Source: JBDSYA01 sp039925865
GTDB lineage: Bacteria; Bacteroidota; Ignavibacteria; Tepidaquicellales; Tepidaquicellaceae
Direction of reading: 5' to 3'
Assembly: GCA_039925865.1 (NCBI GenBank)
Contig: JBDSYA010000152.1
Location: 1 to 8,860, forward strand
DNA: 8,860 bases
Shown here: positions 1 through 5,744 of the stretch, piece by piece
Layout of the letters: the number at the start of each line of letters is the position of its first letter
Position numbering within the stretch: the first letter of the stretch is position 1
The notes under the pieces: model-generated
What the model saw: the letters and a program-made list of their open reading frames with translations, nothing else
The model's database searches: none
Told to the model about the DNA's origin: nothing
Translations under genes and position numbers: made by a program

Positions 1-389
1 CTTCAAATGATCTGTCTTTAAAAAAAAGTTTTATTATTATTTGCGGCCACTACAAAGGTATTGATGAAAGGGTAATTTCCAAACTTGTGACTAAAGAAAT
101 TTCCATCGGAGATTATGTATTATCCTGCGGAGACATTGCAGCATACGTTTTTATTGATTCGGTAGCAAGGCTTATTCCCGGAGTTTTAGGTGACGGAGAG
201 TCTGCCATAACTGATTCATTCCAGGTTGAAACGGGTTTTGATTATCCACAGTACACTAGGCCTGAAATTTATGAAAAACTTAAAGTACCGCCTGTCTTAC
301 TATCAGGTAATCACAAAGAGATCAATCTGTGGCGGGAAAAAAAAGCTAAAGCAAAATACAAAAAATTTTTAAATACAAATAAGAATTAA
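1..389 (+). CDS. trmD: tRNA (guanine-37-N1)-methyltransferase, C-terminal part (5' truncated by window)
   Basis: TrmD transfers a methyl group from S-adenosylmethionine to N1 of G37 in tRNAs, next to the anticodon, which prevents +1 frameshifting. The reading frame is open from the left edge (first full codon at 3) and shows the SPOUT-family signature: CGHYKGIDERV, then SIGDYVL, then RLIPGVLG, DSF, DYPQYTRP and PPVLLSGNH. The Arg of RLIPGVLG and the Asp of DSF, which match the catalytic Arg154 and Asp169 of the E. coli enzyme, are present. About the last 128 residues are here, so the true start lies outside the window. One oddity is that the usual SGGE in the cofactor-binding knot reads SCGD. 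The gene is followed 26 bases later by rplS, the standard bacterial order. Identification is secure from the motifs and the neighbour. Confidence 0.96.
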   Translation, partial: SNDLSLKKSFIIICGHYKGIDERVISKLVTKEISIGDYVLSCGDIAAYVFIDSVARLIPGVLGDGESAITDSFQVETGFDYPQYTRPEIYEKLKVPPVLLSGNHKEINLWREKKAKAKYKKFLNTNKN

Positions 390-404
390 AAGACAGGAGC
401 AAGT

Positions 405-408
405 AGGA
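405..408 (+). promoter_or_regulatory. Shine-Dalgarno-like site for rplS
   Basis: AGGA lies seven bases before the rplS ATG at 416, a good distance for a ribosome binding site. A second, stronger-looking AGGAG at 395-399 is 16 bases away, which is too far for normal use. It is the only convincing Shine-Dalgarno match I see in front of any start in the window; the other genes have AT-rich leaders without one. Confidence 0.5.
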
Positions 409-415
409 TACAATC

Positions 416-862
416 ATGGATAAAAAAATAAATTTAGTAACGGCCGGTCAGATCAGGAATGACATTCCGGAGTTTCACATTGGTGACACTATTGCAATTT
501 CAGTTAATGTAATTGAAGGCGACAAGGAAAGGATCCAGATATTTAAAGGCATAGTGATGGGTATTAAAGGCGGAGGAATAAGTAAAACTTTCAGAGTCAG
601 GAAAATTTCAAACGGAGTCGGTGTTGAAAGAATATTTCCTATTAACTCTCCCAGGATCAATAAACTTGAGATCTTAAAACACGGAAGTGTCAGAAGAGCC
701 AAGCTTTATTATCTGAGAGCCCTGACAGGAAAGGCAGCTACAAAGATCAAAGAAAAAAAGAAATTGAATAAAGTGTCCGATACAACAAAAGCAGAGAAAG
801 ATCAGGTATCAAATAATGGAGCTGCTAAGGTTGAAAAAGTAAAAGAAGAAGCAATTTCATAA
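416..862 (+). CDS. rplS: 50S ribosomal protein L19
   Basis: L19 sits at the interface of the 30S and 50S ribosomal subunits. The core (residues about 1-115) carries the family signature almost unchanged: GDTIAISVNVIEGDKERIQI, then FKGIVMGIKGGGI, TFRVRKISNGVGVERIFP, NSPRINKLEIL and VRRAKLYYLR. The family is normally about 115 residues long, whereas this protein has 148. The extra 30 or so residues at the C terminus (about 118-148) are Lys/Glu/Ala-rich, low in complexity and probably disordered. The start is fixed by the L19 N-terminal alignment and by AGGA seven bases upstream. It lies 26 bases after trmD, almost certainly in the same transcript, and is followed by an intrinsic terminator at 894-924. 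Confidence 0.97.
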   Translation: MDKKINLVTAGQIRNDIPEFHIGDTIAISVNVIEGDKERIQIFKGIVMGIKGGGISKTFRVRKISNGVGVERIFPINSPRINKLEILKHGSVRRAKLYYLRALTGKAATKIKEKKKLNKVSDTTKAEKDQVSNNGAAKVEKVKEEAIS

Positions 863-893
863 GAAGATCTTTCAACAACCAGAAATTTTTATC

Positions 894-924
894 AACCGTC
901 ATGTACACCTTTGACGGTTTTTTT
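894..924 (+). terminator. Rho-independent terminator after rplS
   Basis: Perfect 8-bp inverted repeat AACCGTCA (894-901) and TGACGGTT (912-919) with a 10-base loop, running directly into a T tract (918-924). This is a textbook intrinsic terminator for the trmD-rplS transcript. The ATG of the next gene lies only 13 bases after the stem, so the element also occupies the leader of the deoxynucleoside kinase gene. Confidence 0.85.
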
Positions 925-932
925 ATATTACA

Positions 933-1580
933 ATGCTGGACAAAATAAACAACGGTAAAGTATTTGTTTCAATTGCAGGGAACATTGGTTCGGGTAAATC
1001 ATCACTTACAAATCTGATCGCGGGGGAATTAAACTGGAAACCATATTTTGAGAAAGTTAATAACAATCCTTACTTAAAAGATTTTTATCTTGATATGGAC
1101 CGCTGGTCTTTTAATCTGCAGGTATATTTTTTATCACACAGATTTAAAACACATAAAGAAATCTTAAAAAAGAAACAGTCGGTTATTCAGGACAGGAGTA
1201 TTTATGAAGATGCAGAAATATTTGCAAAAAATCTTTATGAGCTGGGAAAAATGAATAAAAGAGATTATGATAACTACAATAGATTATTTAAAGAAATGAC
1301 TTATTTCCTCAAACCTCCTGATTTACTCATATATCTCCGGTCAAGCCTTCCGAAACTTGTCAAACAAATCAGTCTGAGAGGCAGAGATTTTGAAAAAAAT
1401 ATCAATATCGAATATCTGCAGAGATTAAATGAAAGCTATGATCAGTGGATAGGAAAATATAAATGCGGCAAGCATCTGATAATTGAAACAGAAGAACTTG
1501 ATTTTGTAAACAGGCCGGAGGATTTCAAAATGATAATTACTCTTCTGCAAAAAAATTTAAATGCGGAACATGAATTTTAA
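933..1580 (+). CDS. deoxynucleoside kinase (dGK/dAK-type family)
   Basis: Phosphorylates deoxynucleosides to 5'-monophosphates with a nucleoside triphosphate, the trapping step of cytoplasmic deoxynucleoside salvage. Family landmarks in order: P-loop GNIGSGKS (residues 16-23); E40 followed by NNNPYL (44-48), matching the substrate-binding Glu and NPYL region; RWSFNLQVYFL (57-67); the DRS motif (87-89) followed by IYEDAEIF; PPDLLIYL (128-135); and the arginine-rich lid around LRGRDFE (148-154). The length of 215 residues is normal for bacterial members. Which base is preferred (dG, dA or dC) cannot be read safely from the motifs. The ATG at 933 is the natural start because the P-loop follows at the usual distance, but there is no Shine-Dalgarno sequence and the rplS terminator is immediately upstream. 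The 3' end overlaps the next gene. Confidence 0.93.
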   Translation: MLDKINNGKVFVSIAGNIGSGKSSLTNLIAGELNWKPYFEKVNNNPYLKDFYLDMDRWSFNLQVYFLSHRFKTHKEILKKKQSVIQDRSIYEDAEIFAKNLYELGKMNKRDYDNYNRLFKEMTYFLKPPDLLIYLRSSLPKLVKQISLRGRDFEKNINIEYLQRLNESYDQWIGKYKCGKHLIIETEELDFVNRPEDFKMIITLLQKNLNAEHEF

Positions 1581-2742
1581 TAATTTAATTATACCCGCAT
1601 GCAAAAAGTTTTCCGGTTATAAGCCCTGCATCTCATACAAAAATTGTCTCGAGCTTGGATGCCAGCAGGATATTCCTGAAACCAGAAGCGGAATTAAAAT
1701 ATTAATTATTTCACTTGATGCTCTGGGAAATGTTTTACTGAATACATCGATCCTGCGATCTTTGAAGGACAAGTATCCCTCAAGTACCATATACTGGATC
1801 ACTATGAAAATCGCCAAAGGAATTCTTGCCAACAATGAATTTATTGATCACGTTTATACCTGGAATGATGAGGACAGGATGATATTAAGAAATATTGAAT
1901 TTGATATTATATTCAACTCTGATAAATCCGTCTATGCATGCGCCTTTGCAAGCGAAATAAAATCTAAAGTCAAATATGGATTTTTATTAAATCCGGATGG
2001 AAAAATAATTCCGTCTAATCAGGAGGCAATGTATAACTATCAAATGGGTATTGATGATGAGCTTAAATTCAGGATCAATGAAAAATCCGGAAGCCGGATC
2101 ATACATGAAACATTTGCATTGAAATACAGCAGAGATGAATATGTTTTCAATTTCAATAATGAAGAAAATGACTTTATTGAAAAATATAAATCGCAGATCA
2201 ATTATGACAGAAGTAAAGTTTATGTGGGTTTTAATACTGGATGTTCAAATTTATTTCCAAATAAAAAAATGACTGTTGAGCAGCATGTTGCACTTATAAA
2301 TGAACTCGGCAGGTATGACGATCTGAAAATTTTATTACTTGGCGGCAATGAGGATACAGAAAGAAATTTAAAAATCTATGATAACATAGATAAGAATATA
2401 CAGAAAAGTGTGATTTATACTCCGACTAATCTGGGGATCAGAAACGGTGCATGCTTCATGAATATTTCTGATATTGTGATATCCGGTGACAGCTTCGGGA
2501 TGCATCTGGCAATAGCTCTGAGAAAATATGTCATTGCCTGGTTTGGACTATCCTGCTGGAGTGAAATAGATCTTTTTGAAAGAGGTGAAAAACTAGTTCC
2601 TGAAGGTCTGGAGTGCTCTCCATGCTGGAAAAAACAATGTCCTTATAATCTTGAATGCATACAAATGATCGATTTGAAAAAAATTGAAGAGCTCGTAAAA
2701 AAATATGCATTGGTAAAACCCTTCTTGTCTTTCAGAAACTAA
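1561..2742 (+). CDS. glycosyltransferase family 9 protein with Asp-to-Asn change in the catalytic motif
   Basis: GT9 (GT-B fold) enzymes such as the heptosyltransferases WaaC and WaaF transfer sugars from nucleotide-sugar donors during lipopolysaccharide or related surface glycan assembly at the cytoplasmic face of the inner membrane. The Rossmann start IKILIISLDALGNVLL (45-60) matches the family pattern ALGDVLL, except that N57 replaces the Asp that aligns with catalytic Asp13 of WaaC. NTGCSNLFPNKK (225-236) and GDSFGMHLAIAL (309-320) match the donor-binding half. The N-terminal segment holds four Cys (14, 23, 29, 34) in a FSGYKPC-type context seen in a GT9 subgroup, and the C-terminal region four more (352, 355, 360, 366). 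The start is either ATG 1561 or ATG 1570; either overlaps the kinase gene (by 20 or 11 bases), suggesting coupled translation. Donor and acceptor are unknown. Confidence 0.87.
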   Translation: MRNMNFNNLIIPACKKFSGYKPCISYKNCLELGCQQDIPETRSGIKILIISLDALGNVLLNTSILRSLKDKYPSSTIYWITMKIAKGILANNEFIDHVYTWNDEDRMILRNIEFDIIFNSDKSVYACAFASEIKSKVKYGFLLNPDGKIIPSNQEAMYNYQMGIDDELKFRINEKSGSRIIHETFALKYSRDEYVFNFNNEENDFIEKYKSQINYDRSKVYVGFNTGCSNLFPNKKMTVEQHVALINELGRYDDLKILLLGGNEDTERNLKIYDNIDKNIQKSVIYTPTNLGIRNGACFMNISDIVISGDSFGMHLAIALRKYVIAWFGLSCWSEIDLFERGEKLVPEGLECSPCWKKQCPYNLECIQMIDLKKIEELVKKYALVKPFLSFRN

Positions 2743-2745
2743 AAG

Positions 2746-2913
2746 TTATTTTTCCTTCTTATTTGAATAAAACTCTTCTTCCTTTTTATCTTTTTTATCT
2801 TTAAAAACCTTTCCAATAAAAGAGTTGCTGTATGCACCAACTGATGTGATCACAAATATAGCTATAATCAATATTACTGCAAGTATGGCAAGTATCCAAA
2901 TTACTATTTCCAT
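2746..2913 (-). CDS. small single-pass membrane protein, 55 residues, unknown function
   Basis: Reading on the minus strand, the frame from ATG (2913) to TAA (2746) encodes 55 residues. Residues 3-22 are a strongly hydrophobic span (IVIWILAILAVILIIAIFVI). A short SVGAYSNSFIG link follows, then a highly charged tail (residues 35-55, rich in Lys, Asp and Glu). By the positive-inside rule the tail is probably cytoplasmic and the N terminus periplasmic. The start lies 22 bases after the leucine dehydrogenase stop on the same strand, so it probably belongs to that transcript. Its stop is only 3 bases from the stop of the convergent GT9 gene. I do not recognise the family. The clear membrane span, the charged tail and the exact fit of the gap support a real gene, but no conservation data are available here. 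Confidence 0.6.
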   Translation of the reverse strand: MEIVIWILAILAVILIIAIFVITSVGAYSNSFIGKVFKDKKDKKEEEFYSNKKEK

Positions 2914-2935
2914 AAATATTATCTAAAATTACTTA

Positions 2936-4057
2936 TTACTGATTCCTGAGTTTAAACAGGTTAACATCTCTGTAGACTCGTATCCTTTTTGCATGTGACA
3001 CGGCGTTTATCCTTTCCTCTGCGATCTTCTTAGAAGCGGCCTCAGTCGGAATATTTTCTTTTTTTGATATTTCAATAACCCGTTTGAGAATGTCATAAAT
3101 TTCTGAAGCTTTCTTTAAAGCCCGTTCCCTGTTATAACCTTCAAGTTCATTATAAACATTTATCAGACCGCCGGCATTTATAACATAATCAGGTGCATAC
3201 AGTATGCCTTTATCTTTCAGCATTTTTCCATGCTTCTCTTCGTCACCAAGCTGATTATTAGCGGCACCTGCGACTATCTTAACTTTTAACTTAGGAATTG
3301 TTTCATCATTTATAATTCCTCCAAGAGCAGCCGGAGAAAATACATCTGCTTCTGTTGTAAATACTTCTTCATCATTAATAATTGTAGCTTTACAGCTTTC
3401 AACAATAGGTTTTAACTTTTCTTCGAAAAGGTCATTTACAAATAATTTCGCACCTTCATCATAAAGATATTTACACAGATGCTTGCCAACATTTCCTCCG
3501 GCTCCCTGAATAATTACTTTTTTACCTTTGAGAGAATCAGATCCAAACACTTCATTGATACACGCCTTTATCCCGACATAAGTACCGTAAGCAGTAACAG
3601 GTGAAGGATCACCGCTTCCACCAACCTCAATCGGAACGCCTGTAACATGTCGTGTTTCCATCATAATGTATTCCATGTCTTTAATACTTGTCCCGACATC
3701 TTCTGCAGTAATATATCTTCCGGATAACCCTTCGACAAATCTTCCGAAAGCCCTGAATAAAGCTTCAGATTTTTGAGTTCTTGAATCACCAATTATTACC
3801 GCCTTACCTCCACCCAGGTTAAGACCTGCAACGGCAGCTTTATAAGTCATTCCTCTTGATAATCTTAAAACATCAACAAGTGCTTCCTCATCATTTGCAT
3901 AATTCCACATACGTGTTCCTCCCAAAGCCGGACCCAAAGTAGTATTGTGAATTCCGATGATCGCCTTCAATCCTAATTCTTTATTGGAACAATAAACTAT
4001 CTGTTCATGGCCATACGTTTCAATTAAATCAAAAGCGGGGAAACTGGATTTTTGCAT
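2936..4057 (-). CDS. leucine dehydrogenase (Glu/Leu/Phe/Val dehydrogenase family)
   Basis: NAD-dependent oxidative deamination of leucine (also valine and isoleucine) to the 2-oxo acid and ammonia, reversible, in the cytoplasm. The whole chain aligns from memory with Bacillus leucine dehydrogenase: GLKAIIGIHNTTLGPALGG (29-47), GMTYK (69-73, substrate-binding K73), GLNLGGGK (78-85, catalytic K85), GRYITAEDVGT (113-123), GDPSPVTAYG (149-158), the NAD-binding loop GAGGNVG (185-191), AGAANNQL (263-270) and APDYVINAGGLINV (288-301). The length of 373 residues is normal. It lies 23 bases downstream of the second GT9 gene and 22 bases upstream of the small membrane protein, so all three may share one transcript. 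Close relatives include phenylalanine and valine dehydrogenases; overall similarity favours leucine. Confidence 0.93.
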   Translation of the reverse strand: MQKSSFPAFDLIETYGHEQIVYCSNKELGLKAIIGIHNTTLGPALGGTRMWNYANDEEALVDVLRLSRGMTYKAAVAGLNLGGGKAVIIGDSRTQKSEALFRAFGRFVEGLSGRYITAEDVGTSIKDMEYIMMETRHVTGVPIEVGGSGDPSPVTAYGTYVGIKACINEVFGSDSLKGKKVIIQGAGGNVGKHLCKYLYDEGAKLFVNDLFEEKLKPIVESCKATIINDEEVFTTEADVFSPAALGGIINDETIPKLKVKIVAGAANNQLGDEEKHGKMLKDKGILYAPDYVINAGGLINVYNELEGYNRERALKKASEIYDILKRVIEISKKENIPTEAASKKIAEERINAVSHAKRIRVYRDVNLFKLRNQ

Positions 4058-4080
4058 AATGAATTATTTAATTTAAAATT

Positions 4081-5253
4081 TTAATTTAGAGAATATTCCT
4101 GAAACAATTCCGGATTGAGTGATTTTCTTATATAAATAAAAACATCATCCACAGATATGTGAGCCATACATTGCGGCACCTGGCAGCCGTAATCATGGCC
4201 AAGGTATAAACACGGACTGCAAAATTTATCACTTTGTATCAATACCGCATTCTTGTTGTATGAGCCCCATTTAACAGGATTAGTAGGACCGTGCAGTCCC
4301 ATAGTCTTTGTCCCGACACATGATGCAATATGAAGCATTCCTGTATTACTGCACACGATAAGTTTTACTTTCTGAACAAGTGCCACAACATTGTCCAGTT
4401 GAAACTGCCCTGCAGTATTAATAACATTTCTTCCTATACCATCTGCAATTGCGCGGCATCTTTCCTGTTCATGCGTTGCGCCTGTAATCAGTATCATTAT
4501 ATTGTCATTATGCCGGATCAGTCTTTTCCCAAGATCAATATAATTTTGTACATCCCATTCTCTCGGCATTCCATTTTCTCCGCACCCGGGATGAAGACAA
4601 ATAACGGTCTTATCATCAAGGCTGTGTTCAGCCCAAAAATTACTTGCAAAATTATAATCTTCTTTGTTTAAAAAGTATTCTAATTTTTTATCCTCATCAG
4701 TTATATTAATGCCTATAGGAACCAGTAGATCGAGAAAATTTTCAAGTTCATGTTTATTGCGCAAGTGAGGTACAACACTGTCATAACCAAAGTGCTTAAA
4801 CTGATTTTGTGTTTTAAATCCAATAGTATAATCAGCTTTGCAAAGCATTGTCATTATTGCATTGATCCTTTCCCACTGACCAACGTCGATCACAAGTTCA
4901 TATTTTTCTTTACGAAGATCTTTTATAAATTTTAAAAAAAGCAGCGGATTTCTTAGAAATGAATGAACATTACAATCTATTACTTTACTGATATATGGTA
5001 TTTTTTTTATTACCGAATAATTGATCTGTGAACAAATAAATGTGATCTCAGCACCCGGAAATGTCTGTTTAACAGTGCGAAGAGTGGGTATTAAGAGAAT
5101 AGAATCTCCAATTGCTGCTAACTTAATGAAAAGGATTTTCTTAATATTTTCAATTGGAAGTCTGCTTTTTCTTTTTGTAAAGATCGCTAAAATTATTATG
5201 AATGGAATTCCGACATATTTATCAAATACCCGGAAGATCGCTCTTCGCTTCAT
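4081..5253 (-). CDS. glycosyltransferase family 9 (heptosyltransferase-like)
   Basis: Probable sugar transferase for cell-surface glycan or lipopolysaccharide core. A hydrophobic stretch at residues 14-25 may anchor the protein to the inner membrane. The first Rossmann domain begins IKKILFIKLAAIGDSILL (37-54), with D50 aligning with catalytic Asp13 of WaaC. The second domain has HPG at 221-223, REWDVQNYIDLGKRL (231-245) and SNTGMLHIAS (302-311) followed by LHGPTNPVKWG (320-330), the classic donor-site block. Four Cys near the C terminus (345, 348, 357, 362) resemble the Cys cluster at the end of the other GT9 in this window. The length of 390 residues is in the family range. The ATG at 5253 has no Shine-Dalgarno sequence. 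The gene faces away from cdd across a short AT-rich gap and leads the glycosyltransferase-dehydrogenase-small protein run. Acceptor and donor are unknown. Confidence 0.9.
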   Translation of the reverse strand: MKRRAIFRVFDKYVGIPFIIILAIFTKRKSRLPIENIKKILFIKLAAIGDSILLIPTLRTVKQTFPGAEITFICSQINYSVIKKIPYISKVIDCNVHSFLRNPLLFLKFIKDLRKEKYELVIDVGQWERINAIMTMLCKADYTIGFKTQNQFKHFGYDSVVPHLRNKHELENFLDLLVPIGINITDEDKKLEYFLNKEDYNFASNFWAEHSLDDKTVICLHPGCGENGMPREWDVQNYIDLGKRLIRHNDNIMILITGATHEQERCRAIADGIGRNVINTAGQFQLDNVVALVQKVKLIVCSNTGMLHIASCVGTKTMGLHGPTNPVKWGSYNKNAVLIQSDKFCSPCLYLGHDYGCQVPQCMAHISVDDVFIYIRKSLNPELFQEYSLN

Positions 5254-5299
5254 GGATATATTATCTGAGAAGTAAATTTATTTGATAATATACTTAGAA
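5254..5299. promoter_or_regulatory. putative divergent promoter region between the GT9 gene and cdd
   Basis: The two genes start back to back here, so transcription should begin in both directions in or near this AT-rich stretch. GATAAT (5284-5289, + strand) and its mirror copy (5265-5260, - strand) each match the bacterial -10 consensus at five of six positions and each points toward its own gene. I see no good -35 partner at 17 bases and no clean Bacteroidota -7 element (TAnnTTTG). If these were the -10 boxes, the GT9 transcript would have almost no leader, as would a cdd transcript using ATG 5300. Confidence 0.35.
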
Positions 5300-5313
5300 A
5301 TGAATATATTATC
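5257..5313. repeat. three copies of a 9-bp motif TATATTATC/GATAATATA in alternating orientation
   Basis: TATATTATC occurs at 5257-5265 and again at 5305-5313, and its exact reverse complement GATAATATA at 5284-5292. Copies one and two form an inverted repeat with an 18-base spacer. Copies two and three form one with a 12-base spacer, which contains the ATG at 5300. The spacing between copy centres is 27 and 21 bases. By eye I find no other exact copy in the window; an 8/9 match precedes the small membrane protein start (2915-2923). The arrangement suggests binding sites for a dimeric regulator, paired promoter -10 elements, or an RNA hairpin over the cdd start. Chance in AT-rich DNA remains possible. 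Confidence 0.6.
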
Positions 5314-5737
5314 AATAATAAGTTTTAAAATTATATTGAATCCCGAATACTTAAAGCTCATCGAACAATCTATCATTGCAAAAAAATTTTCATACTCACC
5401 TTATTCAGGATTTTCTGTGGGTGCTGCATTACTTACAAAAAAAAATAATATCTATACAGGTACAAATGTAGAAAACGCTTCATATTCTCTCAGCATTTGT
5501 GCAGAAAGGGTAGCATTTACAAAAGCAGTTTCTGAAGGAGAAAAGAATTTCAAAGCGATTGCAATTACCGCAGCTAAAAATATTTTTGTGTATCCCTGCG
5601 GAGCCTGCAGACAGTTCATGTATGAATTTGATAAAGATATTGATGTGATCCTTGTAAAAACAAAAAATCAGTTTAAGATCATTAAGCTTTCTGAACTTCT
5701 GCCGTCAGGGTTCGATAAAAATTCATTTCTGAAATAA
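5300..5737 (+). CDS. cdd: cytidine deaminase
   Basis: Zinc hydrolase that deaminates cytidine and deoxycytidine to uridine and deoxyuridine, in the cytoplasm. Numbering from ATG 5300: YSPYSGFSVGAALL (32-45), the substrate-binding NVENASYS (56-63), CAE (C67 zinc ligand, E69 proton shuttle), and PCGACRQ with zinc ligands C100 and C103. This is the short, tetramer-type class with three Cys ligands. The start is uncertain. ATG 5300 gives 145 residues with a hydrophobic N-terminal segment (NILSIISFKII) that lacks a counterpart in typical Cdd. An in-frame TTG at 5336 gives 133 residues, the usual length, and starts where family alignment begins; a TTG at 5282 is also open. No start has a Shine-Dalgarno sequence. 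The stop is 7 bases before tdk, in a salvage operon. Confidence 0.93.
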   Translation: MNILSIISFKIILNPEYLKLIEQSIIAKKFSYSPYSGFSVGAALLTKKNNIYTGTNVENASYSLSICAERVAFTKAVSEGEKNFKAIAITAAKNIFVYPCGACRQFMYEFDKDIDVILVKTKNQFKIIKLSELLPSGFDKNSFLK

Positions 5738-5744
5738 TTATAAC

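Noticed and set aside
911..929. TTGACG (911-916) and TATATT (924-929) as a sigma-70 promoter for the kinase gene
   Set aside because: The spacer is only 7 bases instead of about 17, and TTGACG is the right arm of the terminator stem.
2737..2755. AACT-AAA-AGTT hairpin followed by a T-rich run as terminator of the first GT9 gene
   Set aside because: The stem is only 4 bp with a 3-base loop and too weak; the T-rich run encodes the lysine-rich tail of the small membrane protein on the other strand.
2936..5253. Glycosyltransferase plus leucine dehydrogenase as a new biosynthetic pathway
   Set aside because: The close spacing is real, but no other pathway gene is present and both families are common housekeeping or envelope genes; chance adjacency in a compact genome is the simpler explanation.
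5021..5275. Plus-strand open frame of 84 codons
   Set aside because: It lies inside the N-terminal coding part of the minus-strand GT9 gene, shows no recognisable family, and is best explained as an opposite-strand shadow. The plus-strand frames at 4330-4671 and 4750-4935 are rejected for the same reason.
5271..5284. Bacteroidota -7 promoter element (TAnnTTTG) in the divergent region
   Set aside because: The nearest match, TAAATTTA, misses the final G, and no -33 TTG is placed at the right distance.
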